Part shown: piece by piece, positions 7,923-19,497 of the stretch
Position numbering within the stretch: position 1 is the stretch's first letter
Layout of the letters: each line of letters opens with the position of its first letter
Assembly: GCF_030282825.1 (NCBI RefSeq)
Contig: NZ_JASTZU010000038.1
Coordinates: 1 to 64,000, forward strand
Direction of reading: 5' to 3'
Length of the DNA: 64,000 nt
Source of the DNA: Aquibacillus rhizosphaerae
GTDB lineage: Bacteria; Bacillota; Bacilli; Bacillales; Amphibacillaceae
Position numbers and translations under genes: made by a program
Notes under the pieces: model-generated
Seen by the model: the letters and a program-made list of their open reading frames with translations, nothing else
What the model was told of the DNA's origin: nothing
Databases searched by the model: none

Positions 7923-9272
7923 CTACTTTAATGTATGCACAGCATTGATAAACATGTCCCCTCTTTCTTCAAATGTGCGATATTGATCCCAACTTGCACA
8001 AGCAGGAGATAAGAGAATAACATCATTCTTGTTTGATAACTGGTATGCTTTTTGTGCGGCATGTTTTACATTATCGACTAATTCAACCTTTTCTATTCCT
8101 GATTTATAAGCAATATCTCGTAATTTCAATGCTGTTTCACCAAAGACTACCATTGCTTTAACATTTTTTAAATAAGGTAATAATTCATCAAAGTCATTTC
8201 CTCTATCCAATCCACCTGCTAAAAGGATCGTTGATTGATCAAAAGATTTTAGCGCCTTTGATGTTGCTAATATGTTCGTTGCTTTTGAATCGTTGTAAAA
8301 GAGTCTACCATTTATATTCTCAACAAACTGGAGCCGGTGTTTAACGCCAGTAAATGTTGTTAATACTTGGGAAATCCCTTTTTTGGTTGCCCCTTTTAAT
8401 AGAGCAGCACTGATTGCAGCCATAACATTCTCGATATTATGTTTTCCAACAAGTGCAATTTCATTTAGAGCGATAATTTTTTCATTTTTGAAATAAACGA
8501 ATTCCTGATCGCACCACGCACCAGCTTCTTGTTTCAACTCCGTGCTAAATGGAACTTTAGTAGCTCTTGCAAATTGAATCATTTCAACTACCTTTGGATC
8601 ATCCGCATTATAAATTAAATACTCACTCTCTGTTTGATTCATAAAAATGTTAGCTTTTGCATTCTTGTAATTTTCAAACGTTTCATGATAGTCAAGATGA
8701 GCCTCAAACAAGTTTAGTATTACAGATACTTTCGGTTTAAACTTTTGAACACCTAACAATTGGAATGATGAAAGCTCAATTACCATTGTTTCTTCTTTTT
8801 GAAGAGATTCAGCCACCTCAGTTGCGACCTCACCTATATTGCCAGCAATCTTTACTTGTTGGTCACTATGCTTTAACATCTCAAAGATTAATGTAGTGGT
8901 CGTTGTCTTCCCATTGGATCCAGTTATTCCTATTAAAGAACTAGATACGAGTTGACCAGCAAGTTCTACTTCTGTAATTATTGGAATCCCGCGTTTTTGC
9001 GCTTCTTGGACAACAATATTATAGTAGGGAATTCCAGGATTTTTCACTAATATATCAATTCCATCTAAAACGGTTAATGGATGTTCACCTACGATTACTT
9101 CAATATCTTTTGTTTGCAAGTCTTTAACAATAGAATCTTCGCTCGTTGCTTTTAGGTCATTAACACGTACTCGTTTTCCACTACGCACTAATAGCTTTGC
9201 CGCGGCTGTTCCACTTTTAGCTAAGCCTAGCACTAACACATGTTGATAAGGAAAATTAGTTAACTGATTCAA
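7923..9272 (-). CDS. murD: UDP-N-acetylmuramoylalanine--D-glutamate ligase MurD
   Basis: MurD adds D-Glu to UDP-MurNAc-L-Ala in the cytoplasm, using ATP. The sequence has the Rossmann-like N-domain ([17 protein letters not shown]), the ATP loop [43 protein letters not shown] and a C-terminal domain ending [18 protein letters not shown]. The start is taken as TTG at 9272: GAGGTG lies 8 nt upstream and the codon overlaps the mraY stop as TTGA, the usual sign of translational coupling. A GTG at 9281 would place the ribosome site too close. About 449 residues. Confidence 0.96.
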   Translation of the reverse strand: MNQLTNFPYQHVLVLGLAKSGTAAAKLLVRSGKRVRVNDLKATSEDSIVKDLQTKDIEVIVGEHPLTVLDGIDILVKNPGIPYYNIVVQEAQKRGIPIITEVELAGQLVSSSLIGITGSNGKTTTTTLIFEMLKHSDQQVKIAGNIGEVATEVAESLQKEETMVIELSSFQLLGVQKFKPKVSVILNLFEAHLDYHETFENYKNAKANIFMNQTESEYLIYNADDPKVVEMIQFARATKVPFSTELKQEAGAWCDQEFVYFKNEKIIALNEIALVGKHNIENVMAAISAALLKGATKKGISQVLTTFTGVKHRLQFVENINGRLFYNDSKATNILATSKALKSFDQSTILLAGGLDRGNDFDELLPYLKNVKAMVVFGETALKLRDIAYKSGIEKVELVDNVKHAAQKAYQLSNKNDVILLSPACASWDQYRTFEERGDMFINAVHTLK

Positions 9273-10255
9273 AATATCCACACCTCAATATAAATACCTA
9301 ATGCAGCAAAAATAAGTCCTACTATCCAGAACGTGCTAACTACGCGCCATTCTGACCATCCCATTAGTTCATAATGATGGTGTAAGGGACTCATTTTAAA
9401 TACACGTTTACCGGTAGTTTTAAAGGAAATAACTTGTATAATAACAGATAACGTTTCAAGAACAAAGACCCCGCCAATAATAACTAATAGCACTTCTAAT
9501 TTTGTTAATATTGCAACAGCAGCGATGGCGCCACCTAATGCTAGTGAACCGGTATCACCCATAAACACTTTTGCTGGATGTGCATTAAATACAAGGAAGC
9601 CTAACAATGCTCCTACAACTGCAAGCGAGAAAATAGTAATTTCATATTGAGGAATACCATACCAAGCTAGAATTCCGAAAGCACCGAATGCAATGGCGGC
9701 AGTTCCAGCTAATAAACCATCAAGTCCATCTGTTAGATTAACAGCATTTGAAGCCCCTACTAGCATCACAATGATTAATAATGCGTATCCCCATCCTAAA
9801 TCCCATTGAAAACTTGTCCCTGGTATTTTAATATAGGTTGGAAAATCATTTTGACGTAATATGATATAAAAAATGACTGAAATAACTATTTGCCCTAACA
9901 TTTTTTGTTTCGATGTTAATCCAAGATTCCTTTTTAATGCAACTTTTATAAAATCATCAAGAAAACCTAATGTTCCATATCCTAGTAAAACCAGTAATAA
10001 CAAAATCATTTCGAAACTGATTGTTCCTTGATTGAATTTGTTTGTCATAATCAGAGAAGTAATCGTCACACTTAATAAAATCATAACTCCTCCCATTGTC
10101 GGAGTACCCATTTTTTTCATGTGTGATTTTGGACCTTCTTCTCTTATGCTCTGTCCAAACTTCAGCCTTCTTAAAAACGGTATAAAAATAGGTGATATAA
10201 GGACGGTAATTAAAAATGCTATTGCCATGGTAATTATTAATACATATTCATTCAT
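9269..10255 (-). CDS. mraY: Phospho-N-acetylmuramoyl-pentapeptide transferase MraY
   Basis: MraY transfers phospho-MurNAc-pentapeptide to undecaprenyl phosphate, making lipid I at the membrane. The 328-residue protein has about ten membrane helices and the family signatures KMGTPTMGG, the Asp pair in [33 protein letters not shown], the Mg-binding [12 protein letters not shown], and [21 protein letters not shown] precedes the ATG. It lies between murF and murD. Confidence 0.97.
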   Translation of the reverse strand: MNEYVLIITMAIAFLITVLISPIFIPFLRRLKFGQSIREEGPKSHMKKMGTPTMGGVMILLSVTITSLIMTNKFNQGTISFEMILLLLVLLGYGTLGFLDDFIKVALKRNLGLTSKQKMLGQIVISVIFYIILRQNDFPTYIKIPGTSFQWDLGWGYALLIIVMLVGASNAVNLTDGLDGLLAGTAAIAFGAFGILAWYGIPQYEITIFSLAVVGALLGFLVFNAHPAKVFMGDTGSLALGGAIAAVAILTKLEVLLVIIGGVFVLETLSVIIQVISFKTTGKRVFKMSPLHHHYELMGWSEWRVVSTFWIVGLIFAALGIYIEVWIF

Positions 10256-10302
10256 TATTGTTTCCTCCTTTGCTACGATAAACCGTCCATTCGGTCTTTT
10301 TA

Positions 10303-11658
10303 TTAAACCAATTGTTCTAGTAAAGCTTCAAATTTCATACCTCTTGAGGCCTTAAAAAGAATGATTGTTTCTTCATTTAAATAAGACTGTAAATTACGAA
10401 TAATATCTTCTTTAGTATGATAATGTTGTACACGTACAGAGGGATTTAATCGTGCTACTTCAGAAGAAATTTCTTCTGAATCTTCCCCAAACGTAAGCAC
10501 ATGACTGATTTCATCAGTGATAACTTGTGCAACATTACGATGTAATCGCTTCGAATGCTCTCCCATTTCAAACATGTCACCGAGTACGAGTACTTTTCTA
10601 TTATAAGCACTCATTTGTTTTACTATTTCAATGGAAGCCTTCATGGAAGTAGGCGATGCATTATAAGCATCATTGATGATTGTAACATCATTTTTCCCTT
10701 TTAAGATTTCAAAGCGCATCCCTGTTAACTCAATATTCAGTAATGATTTATTTATTTTTTCTTGTGGAAGATCCAGTTGTTTAGCAATTTCTATCGCAAA
10801 AGAAGCGTTTTTCACATTGTGTTTCCCTAACATATTTAAGCGAAAGTCACTGTCATTTAGCTGAAAAGTAGTATAACTCGCAGTCATATTATATTCACGA
10901 ATAACTCGAGAATTATCATTTAAAAATCCAATCGTTATAACGTTATTTTTTTTATGGAAACTATCTAGTAGTGGTTCGTCTCCATCGATAAACAATAGTC
11001 CATCATTCGATAATCCGGCCACTATTTCGGCTTTTGCTATGGCAATCCCTGCCCTAGAACCTAAAAATTCAATATGTGATTCACCAATATTTGTGATTAC
11101 CGCAAAGTCAGGCTTTGCTATTTTAGAAAGTAACTCAATTTCTCCAAAATGACTCATACCCATTTCCAATACAAGTACTTCCGTATCTATGGGCATAGAA
11201 AGAATTGTTAACGGTAGTCCAATATGATTATTAAAATTACCTTTTGTCCTATGTGTCCTATAAGTTGACTGTAAGACAGAACCAATTAAGTCTTTTGTTG
11301 TAGTTTTACCATTGGATCCGGTAACTCCAATTACAATCGGGTCAATTTTATTTCGATATTCATGTGCCAACTGCTGCAGGGCTTGTAACGTGTCTTCCAC
11401 AAAAAAAACCGGAAAATCAGTAGGCAAAAAACTAGGTAATTTTTTGTCTTTGTTCCATAGTGTTGCAACTATACCATTATTAAAGGCGTCCTTAATAAAT
11501 TCATGTCCATCAAAAGATTCTCCTTTTATTGGAATGAATAACGATTTATTCGAAGACTTCCTACTATCAGTGGTTACTTCTTTAATTGGAATCCCGTCGG
11601 CTACTACCCCTTTTGTCTCAGGAAATAGCTGGGCTAAAAAACTTGTAGTAAATAACAT
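10303..11658 (-). CDS. murF: UDP-MurNAc-tripeptide--D-alanyl-D-alanine ligase MurF
   Basis: MurF joins D-Ala-D-Ala to the UDP-MurNAc tripeptide. The ATP loop [48 protein letters not shown] and [11 protein letters not shown] all fit MurF rather than MurC/D/E. The ATG at 11658 has GAGGAGA just upstream and gives 451 residues; an in-frame ATG at 11727 is unlikely. In B. subtilis murF lies elsewhere beside ddl; here it sits between murE and mraY, as in E. coli. Confidence 0.95.
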   Translation of the reverse strand: MLFTTSFLAQLFPETKGVVADGIPIKEVTTDSRKSSNKSLFIPIKGESFDGHEFIKDAFNNGIVATLWNKDKKLPSFLPTDFPVFFVEDTLQALQQLAHEYRNKIDPIVIGVTGSNGKTTTKDLIGSVLQSTYRTHRTKGNFNNHIGLPLTILSMPIDTEVLVLEMGMSHFGEIELLSKIAKPDFAVITNIGESHIEFLGSRAGIAIAKAEIVAGLSNDGLLFIDGDEPLLDSFHKKNNVITIGFLNDNSRVIREYNMTASYTTFQLNDSDFRLNMLGKHNVKNASFAIEIAKQLDLPQEKINKSLLNIELTGMRFEILKGKNDVTIINDAYNASPTSMKASIEIVKQMSAYNRKVLVLGDMFEMGEHSKRLHRNVAQVITDEISHVLTFGEDSEEISSEVARLNPSVRVQHYHTKEDIIRNLQSYLNEETIILFKASRGMKFEALLEQLV

Positions 11659-11723
11659 ATTTATTCTCCTCATAGCCCTCTTTTTATTAATATGATTACT
11701 CATTAAACCAGTAAAGCGAATAA

Positions 11724-13196
11724 TCAACTTAGATTATATTGGGTAATTGCTTCAACAGCTTCCTGCCTATCATCGAACTTGCCTATTTCTGTACCAATAA
11801 TTTGGTATGTTTCATGTCCTTTACCGGCTATTAAAACAATATCATTATCTTTAGCTAACTTTATACTATAAGTAATGGCATCCTTCCTATTCAAAATAAC
11901 TTGATAATTATTCTGACTTATACCGTTAGTCATATCATCAATAATTTTTTCAGGATCTTCTGACCTAGGATTATCTGATGTAAAGATAGCAACATCAGCC
12001 AATTTTACCGCAATATTAGCCATAAGTGGACGCTTCGATTTATCTCTATCTCCCCCACAACCCACAACGGCATATACCTTACCTTTAGCAAACGATTGAA
12101 TTGTAGTTAGTACATTCTCCAGGGAATCAGGGGTATGTGCATAATCTACAATCACACCATAAGACTGCCCCGCCATAACTGGTTCAAATCGTCCATTGAC
12201 TCCATTTGTTTCTTCTAAAGCCTCTTTAATTGTAGTAAGTGATACGCCAGCACATATAGCTGTTGTAGCGGCAGCTAGCATATTATAGATACTGAATTTG
12301 CCCATTAATTTACTCTTAATTAATATGTCACCTTTGTGGGTATGCATACAAAACTGAGAACCATTAGCATCAAGTACGATATTAGAAGCAGTTACATCAG
12401 CTTCTGTCTCTATGCCGTACGTTACAATCGGTTGTGCAGTACTTCTACAAAAGAATTTGCTATTTTGGTCATCGTTATTGATTACAGCATACTTTGGTTT
12501 TGTGGCGTTATATACATTTCCTAGTTGTGAGAAAAGTAAGCTTTTCGCATGTATATAGTCTTCCATATTTGAATGATAATCTAAGTGATCTTGACTAAGA
12601 TTTGTAAACACAGCAATATCAAAATCACAACCATGTACTCTTCCAATATCTAAGGCATGGGAAGACACTTCCATCATTACCGTATCTACTTTTTCTTGTA
12701 CCATCAAATCAAAATTTCTCTGTAAAAATAATGACTCGGGAGTTGTATTCTTGACATCATACTTTTTATCTCCAATTTTCATTTGAATGGTACCAATCAA
12801 TCCCGTTTTTATATCATGTTTTTTAAAAATATCTTCTAACAAGTAAGTAACGGAGGTTTTACCATTTGTTCCTGTAACTCCTATAAGGTTTAACTTTTTT
12901 GTAGGATAGTTATAAAAATGATTGGCAATGAGTGCTAATGCTCTAGTAGAATCATTGACAATGATAACAGGAACAGAAACGTTGACGTTTTTTTCAGCAA
13001 TAATTGCCACTGCACCTTTGGCTACAGCCTGTTTTGCATATGCATGACCATCGACTGTAAAACCATTTAAACAGATAAACAAATTGCCTTCTTGTACTTC
13101 TCTTGAATCCATTGTTATACCGGTTACTTCAATATTCTCAATTGCTATAGTTGCTTTATACAAATGTAAAATCTCAGTGATTTCACTAAGTTTCAT
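11724..13196 (-). CDS. murE: UDP-MurNAc-L-Ala-D-Glu--meso-diaminopimelate ligase MurE
   Basis: MurE adds the third peptide residue. The N-domain (TGITMDSREVQEGNLFICL) is followed by the ATP loop GVTGTNGKTSVTYLLEDI, the carbamylated-lysine region GRVHGCDFDIAVFTNLSQDH, and the substrate motif DNPRSEDP, which marks meso-diaminopimelate specificity (L-Lys enzymes differ there). The protein has 490 residues and ends with AGKGHETYQ. It lies 163 bp after spoVD behind its own candidate promoter and starts the mur run. Confidence 0.97.
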   Translation of the reverse strand: MKLSEITEILHLYKATIAIENIEVTGITMDSREVQEGNLFICLNGFTVDGHAYAKQAVAKGAVAIIAEKNVNVSVPVIIVNDSTRALALIANHFYNYPTKKLNLIGVTGTNGKTSVTYLLEDIFKKHDIKTGLIGTIQMKIGDKKYDVKNTTPESLFLQRNFDLMVQEKVDTVMMEVSSHALDIGRVHGCDFDIAVFTNLSQDHLDYHSNMEDYIHAKSLLFSQLGNVYNATKPKYAVINNDDQNSKFFCRSTAQPIVTYGIETEADVTASNIVLDANGSQFCMHTHKGDILIKSKLMGKFSIYNMLAAATTAICAGVSLTTIKEALEETNGVNGRFEPVMAGQSYGVIVDYAHTPDSLENVLTTIQSFAKGKVYAVVGCGGDRDKSKRPLMANIAVKLADVAIFTSDNPRSEDPEKIIDDMTNGISQNNYQVILNRKDAITYSIKLAKDNDIVLIAGKGHETYQIIGTEIGKFDDRQEAVEAITQYNLS

Positions 13197-13324
13197 TACT
13201 ACACATCCTTACGTCAATTCATGTTCATCGATCTATAAATAAAAATTTCCTATCATCTCTTTAGCAGATAAAATGCACAGGACGGGCATTACTTTTTAAA
13301 AATGCCACTTAACACGCATCATCT

Positions 13325-13333
13325 ATTATAACA
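13325..13333 (-). promoter_or_regulatory. Candidate extended -10 promoter of the murE operon
   Basis: TGTTATAAT on the minus strand gives an extended -10; no good -35 is seen at 16-18 bp. The resulting leader of about 120 nt contains a small GGCATT...AATGCC hairpin without a T-run. Confidence 0.5.
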
Positions 13334-13359
13334 GAACTTATTTTTATCGGCACCGGATT

Positions 13360-15300
13360 TTAGTTTTCATCTTCATTTTTTTCAGCAAAATATATTCTAA
13401 TTTGCTCTCCCTGTTCTACCTTCACGCCAGCTTTGGGTTCCTGATCAATAATATAATCGCCTTCACCACTTGCCTCAATTGATAAATTGACTAAATATTG
13501 CTGTATGTCTGACCGAGTTAGCCCAATTAAATCTGGAACTTCAACACGAGGTTGATCGGGCCAGTTATACTCCTTTTCTAGACCATCATCACTAAGCTCC
13601 ACACCAAGCGCTCTTAAGCTATCACCAATTATATTACCAACAATTGGAGCAGCAACTACTCCCCCAAATTGAACCGTATCTTTGGGATTATCTATTGCCA
13701 AATAGACTACAACTTCAGGATCATTTGCAGGCGCGAAACCTATAAAGGACACAATGTGGTTGTTACTCATATATTTACCATCATCGCCAACTTTTTGTGC
13801 TGTACCTGTTTTGCCGCCAATACGGTACCCATCCACATATGCACTTCTACCAGTACCTTTTGCAACTACACTTTCCAGGGCTTCTCTAATTTCTGCTGAG
13901 GTTTCTTGAGAAATGACCGTATCTTTTAGTGTTGGATCTGTTTGTTCTATAACTTCCCCAGTTACAGGATCAACCCAAGAGTCTGCTATATAGGGCTCAT
14001 ATAAGTACCCACCATTAACTGCTGCTGACACCGCCATTACTTGTTGGATAGGCGTTACAGAAACCCCTTGTCCGAAAGCAGTCGTCGCCAACTCAACAGG
14101 TCCAATTTGTTCAGGTTTAAATAAGATTCCATTCTCTTCTCCCTGTAAATCTATTCCTGTTTTCTCACCAAAGCCAAACTTATTAATATAAGAAAATAAT
14201 TTTTCTTTACCTAACTTCTGTCCCAACGTTACAAATCCCGGATTACAAGAGTTTTGAACGACTTCTAAAAATGTTTGATGACCATGACCGCCACTTTTCC
14301 AGCAATGTAATGTAGAACCATCTACCTTTATTGCACCATCATCAGTAAATTCGTCCTCATATAAATCAACTACTTCTTCTTCTAATGCAGCTGCCAACGT
14401 TATAATTTTGAAAGTGGAACCTGGTTCAAACGTACTCCAAATCGGTAAATTCCGATTATAAATATCTGCATCAACACTTTGATATTCCTCTGGATCAAAA
14501 TTAGGCCTTGAGGACATAGCTAAAACGCCACCAGTATCAGGATCAACTGCAATAGCTAACGCTCCATCCGGATTATATTTTGATACAGCTAGATCCAATT
14601 CACGTTCTATGATTGTTTGCACTCTCGAGTCAATTGTGAGTTGTAAGTTATTACCATCTTCTGGGGCATCATAAACATCCGCCATATCAGGCATCCGTTG
14701 ACCTTTCGCATCTGAGAAAAAAGATAAACTTCCGGCTTCACCTCTTAGCTTTTCGTCGTAATATAGTTCTAGACCCGTTAATCCCTGATTGTCTATTCCG
14801 CTAAAACCAAGCACATGTGACAAATACTCTCCATTTGGATAGTGACGTTTAGAATCTTCAGCGATATAGACACCATTCATACTTAATGTTTGGATTAAGT
14901 CCGCTTTTTCCTCGGATATTTTTCTACCCTCTGGGTGAAGTCGAACAATACTAGCGTTTTTGGTTATTTCTTTATATGCATCTTTTACAGGCATATCTAA
15001 TATTTTCGCTAAACTCTCAGCAACCTTTTGCGGTTCCTTTATTTGTCTAGGTACTATCATAACCGTTGGCGCAGATACATTTTCAGCTAGTACCTCACCG
15101 TTCTTGTCCAAAATTTTCCCTCGCTCAGGTTCAAAGGTAATATCTCGACTCCACGATGCTTTTGCACGTTCCATCAACACATCGCCTATTACAAATTGCA
15201 CATAACCTAAACGCACAGTAATAATTGCAAAAATAAAAATTGCAAAAATAAAAACAGTGACTAATCGCCTTCTCATTGTTACATTGGATACACGTTTCAT
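13360..15300 (-). CDS. spoVD: Stage V sporulation protein D (class B penicillin-binding protein)
   Basis: SpoVD is the transpeptidase for spore cortex synthesis and partners SpoVE. The 646-residue protein has a basic start (MKRVSNVTMRRRL), one membrane helix, a dimerisation domain, and a transpeptidase domain with the three active-site motifs SxxK (GSTFK), SxN (SCN) and KTG (GGKTGTAQK). A single PASTA domain (PDLIGLTRSDIQQYL) ends it. The ATG at 15300 has GAGGAG 7 nt upstream. A CATACATA at 15340-15347 (minus) resembles a sigma-E -10, but no convincing -35 goes with it. Confidence 0.95.
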   Translation of the reverse strand: MKRVSNVTMRRRLVTVFIFAIFIFAIITVRLGYVQFVIGDVLMERAKASWSRDITFEPERGKILDKNGEVLAENVSAPTVMIVPRQIKEPQKVAESLAKILDMPVKDAYKEITKNASIVRLHPEGRKISEEKADLIQTLSMNGVYIAEDSKRHYPNGEYLSHVLGFSGIDNQGLTGLELYYDEKLRGEAGSLSFFSDAKGQRMPDMADVYDAPEDGNNLQLTIDSRVQTIIERELDLAVSKYNPDGALAIAVDPDTGGVLAMSSRPNFDPEEYQSVDADIYNRNLPIWSTFEPGSTFKIITLAAALEEEVVDLYEDEFTDDGAIKVDGSTLHCWKSGGHGHQTFLEVVQNSCNPGFVTLGQKLGKEKLFSYINKFGFGEKTGIDLQGEENGILFKPEQIGPVELATTAFGQGVSVTPIQQVMAVSAAVNGGYLYEPYIADSWVDPVTGEVIEQTDPTLKDTVISQETSAEIREALESVVAKGTGRSAYVDGYRIGGKTGTAQKVGDDGKYMSNNHIVSFIGFAPANDPEVVVYLAIDNPKDTVQFGGVVAAPIVGNIIGDSLRALGVELSDDGLEKEYNWPDQPRVEVPDLIGLTRSDIQQYLVNLSIEASGEGDYIIDQEPKAGVKVEQGEQIRIYFAEKNEDEN

Positions 15301-15381
15301 AGGACATCTCCTCACTTACAGGTATGCTTGTATCCAATATATGTATGAAAGAAAACGAATAGAACACTGCAAATCTTTTAA

Positions 15382-17616
15382 CTATTCACTCACTGATTGT
15401 TCTTGAGTTGACTCACTAGTCTCATCGTCTTGTTTAGGTGCTGAAAACTCAACCTTAACGGATTGTTCTTGACCAATTTCTTCTCCAACTGAGACACTCT
15501 GGTTTACAGCATAACCACTTCCAACTACTTCAACTTCCAGAGACAATAAGTCACTTAACCTAAGTACATCTCTTAGAGACCAACCACTAATATCAGGCAT
15601 CGTAATAGAAGAATCCGTCAATAGTAATATTCGTTCATTCGATAAGACTTCATCACCTTCACTCACACTTGAATTAGTAACTGTTTTCCCCTTACCAATA
15701 ATGGTTACCTTAGAACCTAAGCTTTCAAGATCCTGTTTTACCGTATCAACGGATTGACCAACAATTTCAGGGATAGAAATTGTTTCAATCTTTTCTTGTT
15801 GTTCCTCTTTATCTGGTTCAATATTTAAATAATGCAAACCATTCTCCATTACATTTTTAAATATAAATGAAACTGGCGCCGACCCCGATTCATAGTTTTC
15901 TAAATCGAGATTTGGTTGTTTAACAGACACATAGATTATTAATTCCGGATCATCTTTTGGAGCCATACCTAAGAAGGAAAAAATATAGTTCTCCTCTCCC
16001 GTTAAATAACCACCACTTTCTGGATCCGGTATTTGAGCTGTACCCGTTTTACCAGCAACAGAATAATCATTTAAATTATAAACATTATGACCTGTGCCTT
16101 CTTCTGAGGAAATTACTGTTTCTAATGTATCTAGTACTTGCTTTGACGTTTCAGCAGAAATCGGGTTACCGACCACTTCTGTTTTATGCTCTTCTAGGAT
16201 ATCTCCGGTTTCTGAATCAATCACTTTTGAAACAACATACGGTTTTACCATATTTCCATTATTAGCCACAGCAGATGCTGCTTTAACGAGCTGCATTGGT
16301 GTAGTAGTAGTACCTTGTCCATAGGATGCAGTGAGTTTTTCGATTGGCCAATTATATAAGATTTTTCCTGCTTGTTCACTAGGTAAATCTATTTCTGTTT
16401 TTTGATCAAAATCAAACGCATTTAAATATTCAAGGAAAGTGTCAGTTCCCATCTTCTCCCAGACTAACTTAGAAGCACCGACATTAGAAGAACGTTGAAT
16501 CCCTTCTTCATAAGATATGTTCCCCCATGTTTTTTTCCAGTCCTTAATAGGCCTAGTGATTTCATCTATTTTATAAGTACCGGACTTAAACTGTTCATTC
16601 GGGTTATAGACTCCTTCTTCAATGGCAGCTGCAAGTGTAAAAATTTTCATCGTAGATCCAGGTTCAAAAGGAGTTGAGATTACATCGTTGTACCAATTCT
16701 CCACTTTACCAATATCGTTAGGATTATAGCTTGGACGATTACTCATCGCTAGCACTTCACCGGTTTTCGGGTCCATTACAACTGCAGTTATTCTCTCTGG
16801 ATCATATTGCTCTACTACTTGGTTCATCGAATCTTCTAGTAGTGTTTGAATTTTTTGATCAATAGTTAAATAGATATCTTTTCCATTTTCGGCCTGTTGA
16901 ACAATTTCATCAGAGTCTAATAGCTTAACATTAAATTTGTCACGCTTATATGAAATAGATCCATTTGTTCCAACTAACTTTTCGTCAAATTGCTGTTCTA
17001 TCCCAGTTTTACCTTCTACAATGGTTTCTATTATTTCTCCATCATCATTGGTAATATCTTTATTTTGAGCAAAGCCAATAATATGAGATGCAAATACACC
17101 ATTAGGATAGAATCTTATTGACTCTTTTACAAAGTTAATCCCCGGTAATTTTAAAGCTTCTATTTCTTCTTTTTGTTCTTGACTAAGCTCTTTTCCCTTA
17201 GATCCAAATTCTACTTGAAATCTATCATTTTCAATTCCATTCTCTATCGTTGATTGAAGTTCATTTCCATCCATATCTAGAAGTGGAGCCAATTTTTCAG
17301 CTGTATTTTGCGGATTATCTACATGCTTCGGGTTATCTGGGTCAGTAGAGAAGGAATCATCTACAATTGCATACACACGATAAACAGAGCGGTCTTGAGC
17401 CAACGGCATTTTATTGCGGTCATAAATGGTACCCCGCTCTGCTTTTATTTCATGCGTATTTGTTCGTCTACTGTCTGCCCACTCTTGTAAAGAAACACCT
17501 GCTACTTCTCCCGTTCCTTGTATGTATAGAAAGCGACCAGATACAGTTAAAAACATTACCACAAAAAGAAGCATAATCACGGCTGACATAACATGTGTAG
17601 TTTTGTTTTTTTTCAT
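15382..17616 (-). CDS. pbpB: Penicillin-binding protein 2B (FtsI-type septal transpeptidase)
   Basis: PBP2B is the essential septal class B transpeptidase that acts with FtsW. The 744-residue sequence has a short cytoplasmic tail, one membrane helix (about 10-30), a dimerisation domain starting RGTIYDRNKMPLAQDRSVY, and the motifs GSTMK, SSN and AGKTGTAQ. Two PASTA repeats follow (IPEIVGQSVDTVK and MPDISGWSLRDVL) before an acidic Gln/Ser tail. Two PASTA repeats and its place after ftsL separate it from spoVD, which has one. Confidence 0.95.
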   Translation of the reverse strand: MKKNKTTHVMSAVIMLLFVVMFLTVSGRFLYIQGTGEVAGVSLQEWADSRRTNTHEIKAERGTIYDRNKMPLAQDRSVYRVYAIVDDSFSTDPDNPKHVDNPQNTAEKLAPLLDMDGNELQSTIENGIENDRFQVEFGSKGKELSQEQKEEIEALKLPGINFVKESIRFYPNGVFASHIIGFAQNKDITNDDGEIIETIVEGKTGIEQQFDEKLVGTNGSISYKRDKFNVKLLDSDEIVQQAENGKDIYLTIDQKIQTLLEDSMNQVVEQYDPERITAVVMDPKTGEVLAMSNRPSYNPNDIGKVENWYNDVISTPFEPGSTMKIFTLAAAIEEGVYNPNEQFKSGTYKIDEITRPIKDWKKTWGNISYEEGIQRSSNVGASKLVWEKMGTDTFLEYLNAFDFDQKTEIDLPSEQAGKILYNWPIEKLTASYGQGTTTTPMQLVKAASAVANNGNMVKPYVVSKVIDSETGDILEEHKTEVVGNPISAETSKQVLDTLETVISSEEGTGHNVYNLNDYSVAGKTGTAQIPDPESGGYLTGEENYIFSFLGMAPKDDPELIIYVSVKQPNLDLENYESGSAPVSFIFKNVMENGLHYLNIEPDKEEQQEKIETISIPEIVGQSVDTVKQDLESLGSKVTIIGKGKTVTNSSVSEGDEVLSNERILLLTDSSITMPDISGWSLRDVLRLSDLLSLEVEVVGSGYAVNQSVSVGEEIGQEQSVKVEFSAPKQDDETSESTQEQSVSE

Positions 17617-17635
17617 CTCGTATCCCCGCTTTCAC

Positions 17636-18022
17636 TTAATTAGAAAATGAGCTTGCTTGTTTAACTTGCGTATTTTGAACATTTAACCCATTTTCTTTTG
17701 CTATCCTTAAAATCCGATCAGGATTACTGTATTCTTTAACTTTGTATTGTAGATTATCGTTAATTGATTGTTGCTGTTGAACTTCATTTTCTAATTGTTG
17801 CACTTCTCTATTTAAGCTATCCGTTGTGGAACTAAAAGAAACTGTGAACAACAAAGTAGTTATGGTTACTAAACTAAAAAGCGTATAAATGAATTTTTCA
17901 CCAGGTGTAATCCATCGCTTACTAACCTTTATTTTAACTTGTGGTTTACTTTCCGTCTGTCTATTAGGAGTAATCTCCTCTTCCCACGATTGTTGCCAGC
18001 TTCTTGCTTCACTTGAATTCAT
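17636..18022 (-). CDS. ftsL: Cell division protein FtsL
   Basis: FtsL is a small bitopic protein that pairs with DivIC and DivIB and regulates the septal synthase. The 128-residue product has a charged cytoplasmic part, one membrane helix near residues 45-65, and an extracytoplasmic leucine-zipper-like coiled coil ([13 protein letters not shown]), ending [13 protein letters not shown], a common FtsL/DivIC sequence. The ATG overlaps the rsmH stop by 4 nt. Confidence 0.92.
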   Translation of the reverse strand: MNSSEARSWQQSWEEEITPNRQTESKPQVKIKVSKRWITPGEKFIYTLFSLVTITTLLFTVSFSSTTDSLNREVQQLENEVQQQQSINDNLQYKVKEYSNPDRILRIAKENGLNVQNTQVKQASSFSN

Positions 18023-18999
18023 GATTTATTCCACCCTTCTTGATATGAAAATTCCCCATCCCAAGGTTTTATTTTTTCTACGATTCGTAATTTTGCAGAT
18101 CGAGATCTGCGATTCACTTCTAGTTCTTCTTCATTTGGTAAAATCGGTTTTCTGTTAACCACTTTAAATGGTGGTTTACTTTGTTCAGGAATAATCGGTA
18201 TGTTTTTAGGCAACGGTGGAATCGTGCTCCACTTTTTAAATGCTTGCTTACATAACCTATCTTCTAACGAGTGAAACGTAATAATTGATATACGACCACC
18301 AATATCAACAACTTCTGCAGCTTGATGTAATACATCAAAAAAAGCATTTAACTCATCATTTACTGCGATTCGAATTGCCTGAAAAACACGTTTTCCAGGG
18401 TGACCACCTTTTCTACGAGCTGGGGCTGGAATAGCTTCTTTTATAATATCTACAAGTTCAAAGGTTGTACGTATTTCTTTTTCAGCTCTAGTTTGTTCGA
18501 TTTTTCGTGCTATTTGTTTTGAGAATTTTTCTTCACCGTATTTGAAGAAAATACCAACTAACTTTTCGTAAGGCCAACGGTTAACCACATCGAATGCTGT
18601 TACTTCTTGAGTTTGATCCATTCGCATATCTAAAGGAGCGTCGTTTTGATAACTAAACCCTCGTTCTGCTTGATCCAATTGTGGTGAAGAAACCCCCAAA
18701 TCAAATAAAATACCATTAATCTTATCAATATTATTCTCGTTTAACTTTTCTTTTAAGAGACGAAAGTTTGCATGAATATATATGATACGATCACTATATT
18801 CACGAAGTCTTTCTTGTGCAGATTTAATTGCATTCATGTCCTGATCAAAAGCAACGAGTAATCCATGTTCACTTAATTGTTTTACAATCATTTCTGAATG
18901 CCCCCCACCTCCGAGGGTACAATCAATATATGTACCGTTTGGGTCTATATTTAATCCATCAACCGCTTCTTGCTTTAACACACTAAAATGTTCAAACAT
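18019..18999 (-). CDS. rsmH: 16S rRNA (cytosine-1402-N4)-methyltransferase RsmH (MraW)
   Basis: RsmH methylates N4 of C1402 in 16S rRNA using SAM. The 326-residue protein has the SAM motif [16 protein letters not shown], the conserved [46 protein letters not shown] and ISFHSLEDR-like [14 protein letters not shown]. It overlaps ftsL by 4 nt and follows mraZ by 55 bp, the usual start of the dcw operon. Confidence 0.97.
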   Translation of the reverse strand: MFEHFSVLKQEAVDGLNIDPNGTYIDCTLGGGGHSEMIVKQLSEHGLLVAFDQDMNAIKSAQERLREYSDRIIYIHANFRLLKEKLNENNIDKINGILFDLGVSSPQLDQAERGFSYQNDAPLDMRMDQTQEVTAFDVVNRWPYEKLVGIFFKYGEEKFSKQIARKIEQTRAEKEIRTTFELVDIIKEAIPAPARRKGGHPGKRVFQAIRIAVNDELNAFFDVLHQAAEVVDIGGRISIITFHSLEDRLCKQAFKKWSTIPPLPKNIPIIPEQSKPPFKVVNRKPILPNEEELEVNRRSRSAKLRIVEKIKPWDGEFSYQEGWNKS

Positions 19000-19054
19000 A
19001 TCATCATCACCTACTCTTGCTATTTAGTCATTGTTGCATGTCTTTATATGTAGT

Positions 19055-19486
19055 TTAAATATCAAAACCGAGCATGTTTTCAGCGATTTCAGCAAAAGAT
19101 TCTTCAGACTCTTCAAAGTAAGTTTCCCATTCACTATTTGCCCAGAATTCAATTCGGTTAGAAACACCAATAACCACGCATTCTTTTTCTAAGACAGCAT
19201 ATTTACGAAGTGGGGCTGGAATATTTATTCTACCCTGTTTGTCCACTTCACATTCTACTGCTCCAGAAAAGAAGAAACGCGTAAATGCTCTTGCATCTTT
19301 TTTTGTAAGTGGTAGCTTTTTTAATTTTTCCTCAAGAAGGCGCCATTCATTCATGGGATACGCAAACAAACATTGATCTAAACCTCTAGTGAGGACAAAC
19401 ATGTCGCCAAGGCCCTCACGAAACTTAGCAGGGACAATAATACGTCCTTTTGTATCAATATTGTGTTGGAATTCACCCATAAACAT
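19055..19486 (-). CDS. mraZ: Transcriptional regulator MraZ
   Basis: MraZ is a DNA-binding protein with two AbrB-like domains that controls its own dcw operon. The two DxxxR motifs (DTKGR near residue 12 and DKQGR near 80) that contact DNA are present. The ATG at 19486 is chosen because the family starts MFMGE; an in-frame GTG at 19501 is possible. The 143-residue length is normal. Three GTGG repeats of exactly 10-bp period upstream look like its own binding site. Confidence 0.96.
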   Translation of the reverse strand: MFMGEFQHNIDTKGRIIVPAKFREGLGDMFVLTRGLDQCLFAYPMNEWRLLEEKLKKLPLTKKDARAFTRFFFSGAVECEVDKQGRINIPAPLRKYAVLEKECVVIGVSNRIEFWANSEWETYFEESEESFAEIAENMLGFDI

Positions 19487-19497
19487 ATAGTCCGCCC

